Assembly: GCA_038324115.1 (NCBI GenBank)
Contig: JBBQHQ010000127.1
Coordinates: forward strand, 1 to 7,855
DNA: 7,855 nucleotides
Source: Gaiellasilicea sp038324115
Lineage (GTDB): Bacteria > Actinomycetota > Thermoleophilia > Gaiellales > Gaiellaceae
Direction: 5' to 3'
This document shows, one piece after another, positions 1 through 6,507 of this stretch. The position numbers and the translations under genes are program-made. Within the stretch, counting starts at the first letter, position 1; each line of letters opens with the position of its first letter. The notes under the pieces are model-generated. The model searched no databases. It worked only from the letters and a program-made list of their open reading frames with translations, and was not told the DNA's origin.

Positions 1-795
1 CAGCCGATCCCCGGTCACAACATGGCGTACACGACGCTCGGCGTGATCATCCTCTGGTTCGGCTGGTTCGGCTTCAACCCGGGCTCGACGCTCAGCGTCG
101 ACTTCGGCGGGGTCGGGTTCTTCGCCTACGTGGCGCTCAACACGAACCTCGCGGCGGCCGCCGGCGTGCTCGGTGCGTTCGTCGCCTCGTTGGTCGTGAT
201 CAAGAAGGCGGACCTCTCGATGATGCTGAACGGTGCGATCGCAGCGCTCGTCGCGATCACCGCCGCATGCGCGTTCGTCGCTCCCTGGGCGGCGATCATG
301 ATCGGCTTCGTCGCCGGCGTGATCGTCGTCGCCGGCTCGCTGCTCGTCGAGCGGGTGGGGATCGACGATCCCGTCGGCGCCCTCGCGGCACACGGCCTAG
401 CGGGAGTGTGGGGAACGCTCTCGCTCGGGTTCCTCACGGTGCCGTCCCTCTCCGAGAGCCTCGCCACGGGCGGGGCGGGCCTCTTCTACGGTGGAGGCCT
501 GAATCAGCTCGGGGTGCAGCTCCTCGGTCTCGCGGCGGTCGGCGCCTTCACCTTCACGGCGTCGTTCCTCGTCCTCTGGGTGATGAAGGTGACCGTCGGG
601 ATCCGCACGGAGCCCGAGGTCGAGGCGATGGGGCTCGACGTGTCCGAGCACGGGATGTGGGGCTACCCCGAGTTCTACATCCCGGTCCCGGGCGGCTACG
701 GGACCGACCCGGTCGCGCACATGGGCGGTGCCCACGCACCCCAGCCGGCCGCCTCGGCGCTGGCCGCCGTGACCGCGCTCCAGCCGGAGGTCTGA
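1..795 (+). CDS. amt: Ammonium transporter Amt, C-terminal part (5' end outside window)
   Basis: This is the C-terminal 264 residues of an Amt/Mep/Rh ammonium channel in the cytoplasmic membrane. The frame is open from base 1, and the methionine at 22 is internal because the family signature before it (PIPGHNMAYTTLG) is already in frame. The segment LWFGWFGFNPGS is a hallmark of the family. Further hydrophobic helices follow at about residues 40-65, 74-120, 125-150 and 178-205. The motif AAHGLAGVWGTL holds the second of the paired pore histidines at residue 131 of the fragment; the first lies upstream of the window. The cytoplasmic tail has the conserved stretch GLDVSEHGMWGYPE. The C-terminus after that is short and rich in Ala and Pro. 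A GlnB/GlnK gene often accompanies amt, but none follows here. Family assignment is very secure; only the start is unseen. Confidence 0.97.
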   Translation, partial: QPIPGHNMAYTTLGVIILWFGWFGFNPGSTLSVDFGGVGFFAYVALNTNLAAAAGVLGAFVASLVVIKKADLSMMLNGAIAALVAITAACAFVAPWAAIMIGFVAGVIVVAGSLLVERVGIDDPVGALAAHGLAGVWGTLSLGFLTVPSLSESLATGGAGLFYGGGLNQLGVQLLGLAAVGAFTFTASFLVLWVMKVTVGIRTEPEVEAMGLDVSEHGMWGYPEFYIPVPGGYGTDPVAHMGGAHAPQPAASALAAVTALQPEV

Positions 796-847
796 CCCCA
801 GGGAGGGGGAGCGGCGCCGCTGCGGGCCGCTCCCCCTCCCGTCAGAC
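790..847 (+). terminator. Long hairpin after amt, terminator-like, without U-tract
   Basis: Bases 801-815 are perfectly complementary to 826-840, a 15-bp very GC-rich stem with a 10-nt loop. The stem is extended by a second 7-bp segment, 790-796 with 841-847, separated by a 4-nt bulge (797-800) on the left side only. The hairpin begins inside the last amt codons and ends 7 nt before the alaC start. No run of T follows, so it is not a classical intrinsic terminator. Such stems without a U-tract are often treated as terminators or 3'-end stabilisers in high-GC actinobacteria. The stem is seen directly; the role is inferred. Confidence 0.7.
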
Positions 848-854
848 TCCCCGC

Positions 855-2027
855 ATGGAGTTCCGCCGGATCGACGACCTGCCGCCATACGTCTTCGCGG
901 TGATTCGCGAGCTGACGCTCGAGCTGCGCCGGGCGGGCGAGGACGTGATCGACCTCGGCTTCGGGAACCCTGACCTCCCCTCGCCGGAAGTCGCGGTCGA
1001 GAAGCTCGCCGAGGCAGCCCGGAACCCGCGCAACCACCGCTACTCGACCTCGAAGGGGATCCCCAACCTCAGGCTCGCATGCGCCTCGCTCTACCGGCGC
1101 CGCTTCGGGGTCGAGCTCGACCCCGAGCGCCAGGTCGTGGCCACGATGGGCGCGAAAGAGGGGCTCGTCCACCTACTCTGGACGCTGCTCGCCCCCGGCG
1201 ACGCCGCCCTCGTCCCCAGCCCGAGCTACCCGATCCACATCCACGCACCCCTGCTCGCCGGCGCCGCCGTCACGCACGTGCCGATGGGGCCGGACGAGGA
1301 CGTGCTCGCGAACCTGGAGGAGGCCTACCGCAACTCGCAGCCGCGGCCGCGCGTCCTCATCCTCTCGTTCCCGCACAACCCGACGACCGCGACCGTCGAG
1401 CTTGCGTTCATGGAGCGCGTCGTCGAGTTCGCCCGCGAGCGGGAGCTCCGGATCGTGCACGACTTCGCCTATGCCGACCTCGCCTACGACGGCTACGTGC
1501 CGCCCTCGATCCTCGAGGTGCCCGGCGCGGACGAGATCGCGGTCGAGCTCTACTCGCTGACGAAGGGCTACTCGATGGCCGGCTGGCGGGTCGGCTTCTG
1601 CGTCGGGAACGCGGAGATGGTCGGCGCGCTCGCGCGGCTGAAGGGCTGGCTCGACTACGGGATGTTCCAGCCCGTCCAGATCGCCGCAACGGTGGCGCTG
1701 AACGAGGCCCCCGACTTCCCGATCGGGGTCTCGGCCGTCTACCAAGGCCGGCGGGACACGCTCTGCGACGGGCTCGCCCGCGCCGGCTGGGAGATCCCCC
1801 GGCCGAAGGCGACGATGTTCGCGTGGGCGCCGATCCCGGAGCGCTTCCGGCCGCTGGGCTCACTCGGCTTCGCGGAGCTGCTCGCGCGGGAGGCGAAGGT
1901 GGCGGTCAGCCCCGGTGGGGGCTTCGGCCCCGCGGGCGAGGGCCACGTCCGCTTCGCGCTCGTCGAGAACGAGCAGCGGATCCGCCAGGCGACACGCGGA
2001 ATCGCCCGAATTCTGGCCGATCCTTGA
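855..2027 (+). CDS. alaC: AlaC-like class I/II aminotransferase (PLP-dependent)
   Basis: This 390-residue cytosolic PLP enzyme resembles E. coli AlaC, the glutamate-pyruvate aminotransferase that makes alanine, along its whole length. The N-terminus FRRIDDLPPYVF matches AlaC's start, which supports the ATG at 855. Shared blocks include YSTSKGIPNLR, GAKEGLVHLLWTLL and VPSPSYPIHI. Expected PLP residues are visible: N175 in FPHNPT, D203 and Y206 in HDFAYADLAYDGY, the Schiff-base lysine K237 in SLTKGYSMAGWRVGF, and the C-terminal substrate arginine R366 in GHVRFALVEN. No Shine-Dalgarno precedes the ATG; a large hairpin ends 7 nt upstream, so initiation may be leaderless or unusual. It is separated from the ilv operon by a 242-nt leader region. 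Related aminotransferases also sit near hom genes in other bacteria, so a role in branched-chain or threonine-linked metabolism is possible. Substrate specificity cannot be fixed from sequence alone. Confidence 0.9.
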   Translation: MEFRRIDDLPPYVFAVIRELTLELRRAGEDVIDLGFGNPDLPSPEVAVEKLAEAARNPRNHRYSTSKGIPNLRLACASLYRRRFGVELDPERQVVATMGAKEGLVHLLWTLLAPGDAALVPSPSYPIHIHAPLLAGAAVTHVPMGPDEDVLANLEEAYRNSQPRPRVLILSFPHNPTTATVELAFMERVVEFARERELRIVHDFAYADLAYDGYVPPSILEVPGADEIAVELYSLTKGYSMAGWRVGFCVGNAEMVGALARLKGWLDYGMFQPVQIAATVALNEAPDFPIGVSAVYQGRRDTLCDGLARAGWEIPRPKATMFAWAPIPERFRPLGSLGFAELLAREAKVAVSPGGGFGPAGEGHVRFALVENEQRIRQATRGIARILADP

Positions 2028-2052
2028 CATATCACTGAACGGTCCGCACACT
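2024..2052 (+). promoter_or_regulatory. Candidate promoter of the ilv operon, overlapping the alaC stop codon
   Basis: A perfect -35 hexamer TTGACA lies at 2024-2029 and contains the alaC stop codon TGA. After a 17-nt spacer comes CACACT (2047-2052), which matches the -10 consensus at 3 of 6 positions. Transcription would start near 2059, only a few bases before the leader peptide ATG at 2063, giving a leaderless or nearly leaderless leader ORF. The -35 is exact; the -10 is weak, so the call is tentative. Confidence 0.35.
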
Positions 2053-2062
2053 GAGAGACCTG

Positions 2063-2173
2063 ATGGCACGCCCGACGACAGCTGTGGCACCTCTTCGCGC
2101 CCTGAGCCTCTTTGGTTCGGGCGCGACCACGCTGATCGTCGTCGTCATCGTTCTCCTCATTCTCCCCTTCTAG
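2063..2173 (+). CDS. Branched-chain amino acid leader peptide (attenuator)
   Basis: This ORF of 36 codons runs from an ATG to a TAG, between alaC and the first large gene of the ilv operon. Its residues 24-34 read LIVVVIVLLIL: eleven consecutive branched-chain residues (4 Leu, 3 Ile, 4 Val), preceded by two threonines and followed by Pro-Phe-stop. That composition, just upstream of ilvBNC, is the signature of the leader peptides that control ilv operons in enterobacteria (IlvL, IvbL) and corynebacteria. Ribosomes would stall on these codons when charged Leu, Ile or Val tRNA is scarce. A weak GAGAG (2053-2057) precedes the ATG at 5 nt; if transcription starts near 2059 the ORF would instead be leaderless. 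The hydrophobic run could suggest a small membrane peptide, but its position makes a regulatory role far more likely. It is too short for most gene callers. Confidence 0.85.
   Translation: MARPTTAVAPLRALSLFGSGATTLIVVVIVLLILPF
2096..2125 (+). promoter_or_regulatory. Leader RNA hairpin 1, upstream of the branched-chain codons
   Basis: Bases 2096-2102 pair perfectly with 2119-2125. After a one-base bulge (2103) the stem continues with 2104-2108 pairing 2114-2118, including one G-U, around a 5-nt loop. The hairpin is inside the leader ORF (codons 12-21), immediately before the Leu/Ile/Val codon run. A translating ribosome would open it, and it could refold behind a ribosome that has moved past. 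Pairing is seen directly; function is inferred. Confidence 0.5.
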
Positions 2174-2179
2174 GGGAGA
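2161..2179 (+). promoter_or_regulatory. Leader RNA hairpin 2, spanning the leader stop codon
   Basis: TCTCCCC (2161-2167) pairs with GGGGAGA (2173-2179) around the 5-nt loop TTCTA, which contains the first two bases of the TAG stop. Only three T residues follow (2180-2182), so it is at best a weak intrinsic terminator. A ribosome stalled in the branched-chain run or paused at the stop would cover one arm, so its formation should depend on leader translation. Confidence 0.5.
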
Positions 2180-2250
2180 TTTCGACCACGCGTCCTCACC
2201 GGCGCACACGCCCACCGGAACAGCGCCACCGGTACGCCCTCAGGTCGAGA
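2180..2250 (+). promoter_or_regulatory. Leader RNA long-range stem with internal alternative hairpins
   Basis: TTTCGACC (2180-2187) pairs with GGTCGAGA (2243-2250) over 8 bp with one G-U. Inside, ACCGG occurs at 2198-2202 and again at 2214-2218, and either copy can pair with CCGGT at 2229-2233. GGCGC (2201-2205) with GCGCC (2223-2227) is a further competitor. The 9-mer CGACCACGC occurs at 2124-2132 and again at 2183-2191, so GGTCG (2243-2247) could also pair with the copy inside the leader ORF. This redundancy looks like alternative folding, but short GC-rich complements arise easily by chance here. Confidence 0.35.
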
Positions 2251-2269
2251 AAACGCAAGGAGAACCGCA

Positions 2270-3235
2270 GTGCCCACAGAGAACAACACATCCAACGAGA
2301 CGGGTCGCAGCCGCTACACCGTCGCCTGCCTCGCCGGCCACGGCGTCGGCCCGGAGGTGATGGCCGAGGCGAGCCGCGCCCTCGACGCCGTCTCCCGCCT
2401 GCACGGCTTCCAGGTCGAGCAGGTCCACGTCCCCTTCGACCGCGAGGCGATCCCGCGCTCCGGTCACCCGCTCCCCGGCGAGACCCGGGCCGCCTACCGC
2501 AGCGCCGACGCGATCCTCGTCGCCGGCGCCGACACGGGCGCGCTGACGGGCGTCAAGGCGGAGCTCGACCTGGCCGCCACGGTCGCCCGCGTCCGGCTCC
2601 AGCCGGGCGGCAACCTCAACGTCTTCGCCCCCCTCGCGGAGGAGACCGCCGACTGGGCGATCGAGCGGGCCTTCGCCGCCGCAAGTGCCCGCCGCGGCCG
2701 GTTGACCTCGGTCGGCACCGACGACGCCTGGCGTGAGCGCGTCGATGCCGTCGCCGAGCGTCATCCCGGCCTGTCGGTACGGCACCTGACGCTGGCGCAG
2801 GCTCTGCCGATCCTCGACACGACCCCGGGCGAGCTTGACGTGTGCGTGACCGAGCGCGTGCTCGCGGAGGCGGTGGCCGAGGTGGCCGCTACCCGCTCGG
2901 GCGGCGCCGTCGCCCGCGGCTTCCTCTCGGCGACAGGCCCCGGCCTGTTCGGGCCGTCGCACGGCGCCGCGCTCGAGATCGCGGGTCAGGGCGTGGCCAA
3001 CCCGACCGAGATGCTCCTCGCCGCAGCGCTGATGCTGGCGGACGGGCTTGGCCGCCGCGCGGCCGCAGAGACCCTGGTGGGCGGGGTCACGGCGGCGCTC
3101 GGCTCCCGTTTCCGGACGCCGGACGTGGCCGGCCTGGGGGTCGCCTCGACGACGCGCGAGTTCGGCGACGTGGTGCTCGGCCTCCTGCCCGGGGCGCGCA
3201 CCGACCTCGAGATGGGCCTGCCGGTGGCCTCGTGA
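2270..3235 (+). CDS. Degenerate isocitrate/isopropylmalate dehydrogenase-family (LeuB-like) protein
   Basis: This 321-residue protein starts at a GTG with a clear AAGGAG (2257-2262) 7 nt upstream. It has the fold signatures of the LeuB/Icd family: GHGVGPEVMAEASRAL near residue 23 (usually GDGIGPEV), and LFGPSHGAALEIAG then ANPTEMLLAAALML from 226, matching the LeuB dinucleotide-binding block. Judged against remembered Thermus LeuB, most active-site residues are gone. The catalytic lysine is T150. The substrate arginine of NLRP reads Q111. About 35-40 residues are missing between 112 and 131, the stretch that normally carries another arginine and the catalytic tyrosine. One metal aspartate is L175 and the other two appear as E200 and E204. 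It is probably not a working isopropylmalate dehydrogenase, although the frame is intact and codon use matches its neighbours. It lies directly after the leader peptide, and its stop overlaps the ilvB start by 4 nt, so it is co-controlled with ilvB. Its function is unknown; a binding or regulatory role is a guess. Confidence 0.85.
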   Translation: MPTENNTSNETGRSRYTVACLAGHGVGPEVMAEASRALDAVSRLHGFQVEQVHVPFDREAIPRSGHPLPGETRAAYRSADAILVAGADTGALTGVKAELDLAATVARVRLQPGGNLNVFAPLAEETADWAIERAFAAASARRGRLTSVGTDDAWRERVDAVAERHPGLSVRHLTLAQALPILDTTPGELDVCVTERVLAEAVAEVAATRSGGAVARGFLSATGPGLFGPSHGAALEIAGQGVANPTEMLLAAALMLADGLGRRAAAETLVGGVTAALGSRFRTPDVAGLGVASTTREFGDVVLGLLPGARTDLEMGLPVAS

Positions 3236-4956
3236 CCGCCATGAACGGAGCGGACGCGGTGCTCCGCAGCCTGGAGGCCGAGGGGGTCGAGATCATGTTC
3301 GGGCTGCCGGGCGGCGCGGTGCTGCCGCTCTACGACGCGATGGCCCGTGGGACGACCGTGCGCCACGTGCTCGCCCGGCACGAGCAGGGCGCCGGCCACA
3401 TGGCCGAGGGCTACGCGCGGGCGACCGGCCGCGTCGGCGTCGCGGTCGCCACCTCCGGCCCCGGCGCGACGAACCTCGTCACCCCGATCGCGGACGCGTG
3501 GATGGACTCGACGCCGCTCGTCTGCATCACCGGCCAGGTGCGCACGCACCTGATCGGCACCGACGCCTTCCAGGAGTGCGACATCACCGGGATCACGATG
3601 CCGATCGTCAAGCACTCCTGGCTCGTCCAGGACGTGGAGGACCTCCCCGCGGTGATGAAGGCCGCGTTCCACATCGCCACCACCGGCCGCTGCGGCCCCG
3701 TGCTCGTGGACATCCCCCGCGACGTCCAGGAGGCGGCGATCGACTTCGCCTACCCCGACGAGGTCAACCTCCCGGGCTGGCGCCCGCCGACGAAGGGCCA
3801 TCCGCGCCAGATCGCGGAGGCCGCGAAGGCGATCGCCCGCGCCGAGAAGCCCGTCCTCTACGTCGGCGGCGGCGTCCTCAACGGGCACGCGACCGACGAG
3901 CTGAAGGAGCTCGCCGAGATGGGCAGCCTGCCCGTGATCGCGACGCTGATGGCGAAGGGCGCGTTCCCGGAGTCGCACGAGCTCTTCGCGGGCTGGCCCG
4001 GCATGCACGGGCCGAAGTGGTCGAACCTCGCCATGAACACCTGCGACCTCCTGGTCGCGGTCGGCGCCCGGTTCGACGACCGCGTCACCGGCAAGCTCTC
4101 CGCGTTCGCGCCGGGGGCGACCGTGATCCACCTCGACATCGACCCGGCCGAGATCGGCAAGCTGCGCGACGTCGACATCCCTGTCGTCGGCCCGCTCAAG
4201 CAGGTCGTCGGCGAGCTGGGGCAGGAGGTCGGCCGGCTCCGCAAGGAGGGCGCGAAGGCCCCCGAAGCCTGGCTGCGCCAGATCGCAGCGTGGCGGGAGC
4301 AGTTCCCGCTCCGCTACTCGAAGGCAGGCGACGCGCTCAAGCCGCAGACCGTCCTCGAGGCGCTCCGCGACCTGACGGCCGGCCGCGACGACGTGATCGT
4401 GACGACCGGCGTCGGCCAGCACCAGATGTGGGCGATGCAGTACATCGTCAGCGACGTCCCGCGCAGCTTCATCTCGAGCGGCGGCCTGGGGACGATGGGC
4501 TACGGGATCCCGGCCGCGGTCGGGGCCAAGGCGGCCCGGCCGGACGCGACCGTCGTCTGCGTGGACGGCGACGGCTGCTTCCAGATGACCTGCCAGGAGC
4601 TGGCGACGGCCGTGCTGGAGCAGCTCCCGATCGTGGTCGTGCTCGTGAACAACGGCTACCTCGGGATGGTCCGCCAGTGGCAGGACATGTTCTTCGACGA
4701 GCGGCTCTCCCAGATCCACCTCACCCACTCCGTCCCGGACTACGCGATGCTCGCGGAGGCGTACGGGGCGCTCGGGCTGACGGTGAACACCGAGGAAGAG
4801 CTCGTCCCGGCGCTCGAGCAGGCGCTCACCGCCGGCCGCACCGCGGTCGTCGACTGCCGGGTGGACTCGCGGGAGCACTGCTTCCCGATGATCCCGGCCG
4901 GCGCCGCGGCGCTCGACATGGTCGAGTTCGGCGACGTCGAGGAGGCGCTGGCGTGA
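3232..4956 (+). CDS. ilvB: Acetohydroxyacid (acetolactate) synthase large subunit
   Basis: IlvB is the catalytic, thiamine-diphosphate-dependent subunit that condenses two pyruvates to acetolactate, or pyruvate with 2-ketobutyrate to acetohydroxybutyrate. This is the first common step to Val/Leu and Ile. Numbering from the ATG at 3241, the ThDP-activating glutamate is E48 (ARHEQGAGHMAEGYAR). The central FAD-type domain contains VGARFDDRVTGKL, and the ThDP/Mg motif runs from VDGDGCF (441-446) to VNNGYLGMVRQWQ (470 on). Length (571-574 residues) is normal. I chose the GTG at 3232 because it forms a GTGA overlap with the previous stop and has GGTGG a few bases upstream. The ATG at 3241 is an equally reasonable start and gives the family-typical MNGADAVLRSLEAEGVE. 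Translation is likely coupled to the gene before. Confidence 0.97.
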   Translation: MTAMNGADAVLRSLEAEGVEIMFGLPGGAVLPLYDAMARGTTVRHVLARHEQGAGHMAEGYARATGRVGVAVATSGPGATNLVTPIADAWMDSTPLVCITGQVRTHLIGTDAFQECDITGITMPIVKHSWLVQDVEDLPAVMKAAFHIATTGRCGPVLVDIPRDVQEAAIDFAYPDEVNLPGWRPPTKGHPRQIAEAAKAIARAEKPVLYVGGGVLNGHATDELKELAEMGSLPVIATLMAKGAFPESHELFAGWPGMHGPKWSNLAMNTCDLLVAVGARFDDRVTGKLSAFAPGATVIHLDIDPAEIGKLRDVDIPVVGPLKQVVGELGQEVGRLRKEGAKAPEAWLRQIAAWREQFPLRYSKAGDALKPQTVLEALRDLTAGRDDVIVTTGVGQHQMWAMQYIVSDVPRSFISSGGLGTMGYGIPAAVGAKAARPDATVVCVDGDGCFQMTCQELATAVLEQLPIVVVLVNNGYLGMVRQWQDMFFDERLSQIHLTHSVPDYAMLAEAYGALGLTVNTEEELVPALEQALTAGRTAVVDCRVDSREHCFPMIPAGAAALDMVEFGDVEEALA

Positions 4957-5468
4957 AGCACACCCTCTCCGTCCACGTCGAGGACCGGCCGGGCGCGCTC
5001 GCCCGGATCTCGACCATGTTCGCCCGCAGGGGCTACAACATCGAGAGCCTCGCGGTCGGCCCGACCGAGCGCGAGGGCGTCTCGCGGATCACCCTCCGCG
5101 TCGACTGCTCGCAGCACTCGCTCGAGCAGGTGGAGAAGCAGATGCACAAGCTCGTGAACGTGCTCCGCGTCTCCGAGCTCGGCGGCGAGGAGGGGCTCGA
5201 GCGCGAGCTGCTCCTGATCAAGGTCGCCGCCGCGCCCGAGCGGCGCGCCGAGCTGATCTCGATGGCCGACGTCTTCCGCGCCCGAGTCTCCGACCTGGGC
5301 CCGGACGCGATCGTGCTCGAGCTCGCGGGCACGCCCGAGGAGCTCGACTCGTTCCAGGAGCTCCTCCGTCCACACGGAATCAAGGAGCTCGTCCGGACCG
5401 GCCGCGTCGGCCTCTCGCGCGCGTCCACACGACAAACCCCTTCTCGCCGGCTCTCGGCGATCAACTAG
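4953..5468 (+). CDS. ilvN: Acetolactate synthase small (regulatory) subunit
   Basis: This 171-residue protein is the regulatory partner that activates IlvB and confers feedback inhibition, usually by valine. An ACT domain fills the first 75 or so residues (HTLSVHVEDRPGALARISTMFARRGYNIESLAVG), followed by the ALS_ss C-terminal domain (ERELLLIKVAA, GPDAIVLELAGTPEELDSF, LVRTGRVGLSR). The length is typical. The GTG start overlaps the ilvB stop in a GTGA, with a strong GAGGAGG (4939-4945) 7 nt upstream inside ilvB, so the two subunits are made coupled. The last 15 or so residues after GLSRAS are a variable polar tail. A 6-bp hairpin (5444-5449 with 5455-5460) lies in the final codons. Confidence 0.96.
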   Translation: MKHTLSVHVEDRPGALARISTMFARRGYNIESLAVGPTEREGVSRITLRVDCSQHSLEQVEKQMHKLVNVLRVSELGGEEGLERELLLIKVAAAPERRAELISMADVFRARVSDLGPDAIVLELAGTPEELDSFQELLRPHGIKELVRTGRVGLSRASTRQTPSRRLSAIN

Positions 5469-5487
5469 GCACGAAAGGACACCTCTG

Positions 5488-6493
<1,006 letters not shown>

Positions 6494-6507
<14 letters not shown>

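Larger units (their letters stand above)
2150..2265 (+). promoter_or_regulatory. Possible anti-Shine-Dalgarno pairing between leader codons and the next gene's RBS
   Basis: GTTCTCCT at 2150-2157, within the Val-Leu-Leu codons of the leader, is the exact reverse complement of AGGAGAAC at 2258-2265, the Shine-Dalgarno region of the gene starting at 2270. A second TTCTCC at 2160-2165 can pair with GGAGAA too, but it lies in hairpin 2. A ribosome stalled on the branched-chain codons would mask the first anti-SD and leave the RBS open; after normal termination the pairing could form. This would be translational control; it is an inference from complementarity. Confidence 0.4.

Noticed and set aside
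2161..2182. Strong intrinsic terminator in the leader
   Set aside because: The stem is only 7 bp and is followed by three T residues before GC-rich sequence, so I list it as a regulatory hairpin, not a terminator.
2028..2269. T-box riboswitch in the ilv leader
   Set aside because: I could not find a convincing T-box core, specifier loop or stem I; a leader peptide with a branched-chain codon run explains the region better.
1915..2736. Plus-strand open frame of 273 codons crossing the leader region
   Set aside because: Its product is Arg/Pro/Ser-rich with no motif and it overlaps alaC, the leader peptide and the LeuB-like gene, each with better support.
2986..4878. Long open frame on the minus strand (630 codons) opposite ilvB
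   Set aside because: It is antisense to a well-supported gene, low in complexity and rich in Arg, Asp, Val and His, as expected from the complement of GC-rich codons. It shows no recognisable domain.
3048..4952. In-frame upstream extension of ilvN through the whole of ilvB
   Set aside because: The extension is Arg/Pro/Gly-rich shadow sequence of ilvB. The ACT domain starts right at the GTG at 4953, which has a strong RBS.
5444..5460. Hairpin at the end of ilvN as a terminator before ilvC
   Set aside because: The stem is 6 bp, has no T-run, and ilvC starts 28 nt later with its own RBS in the same operon.
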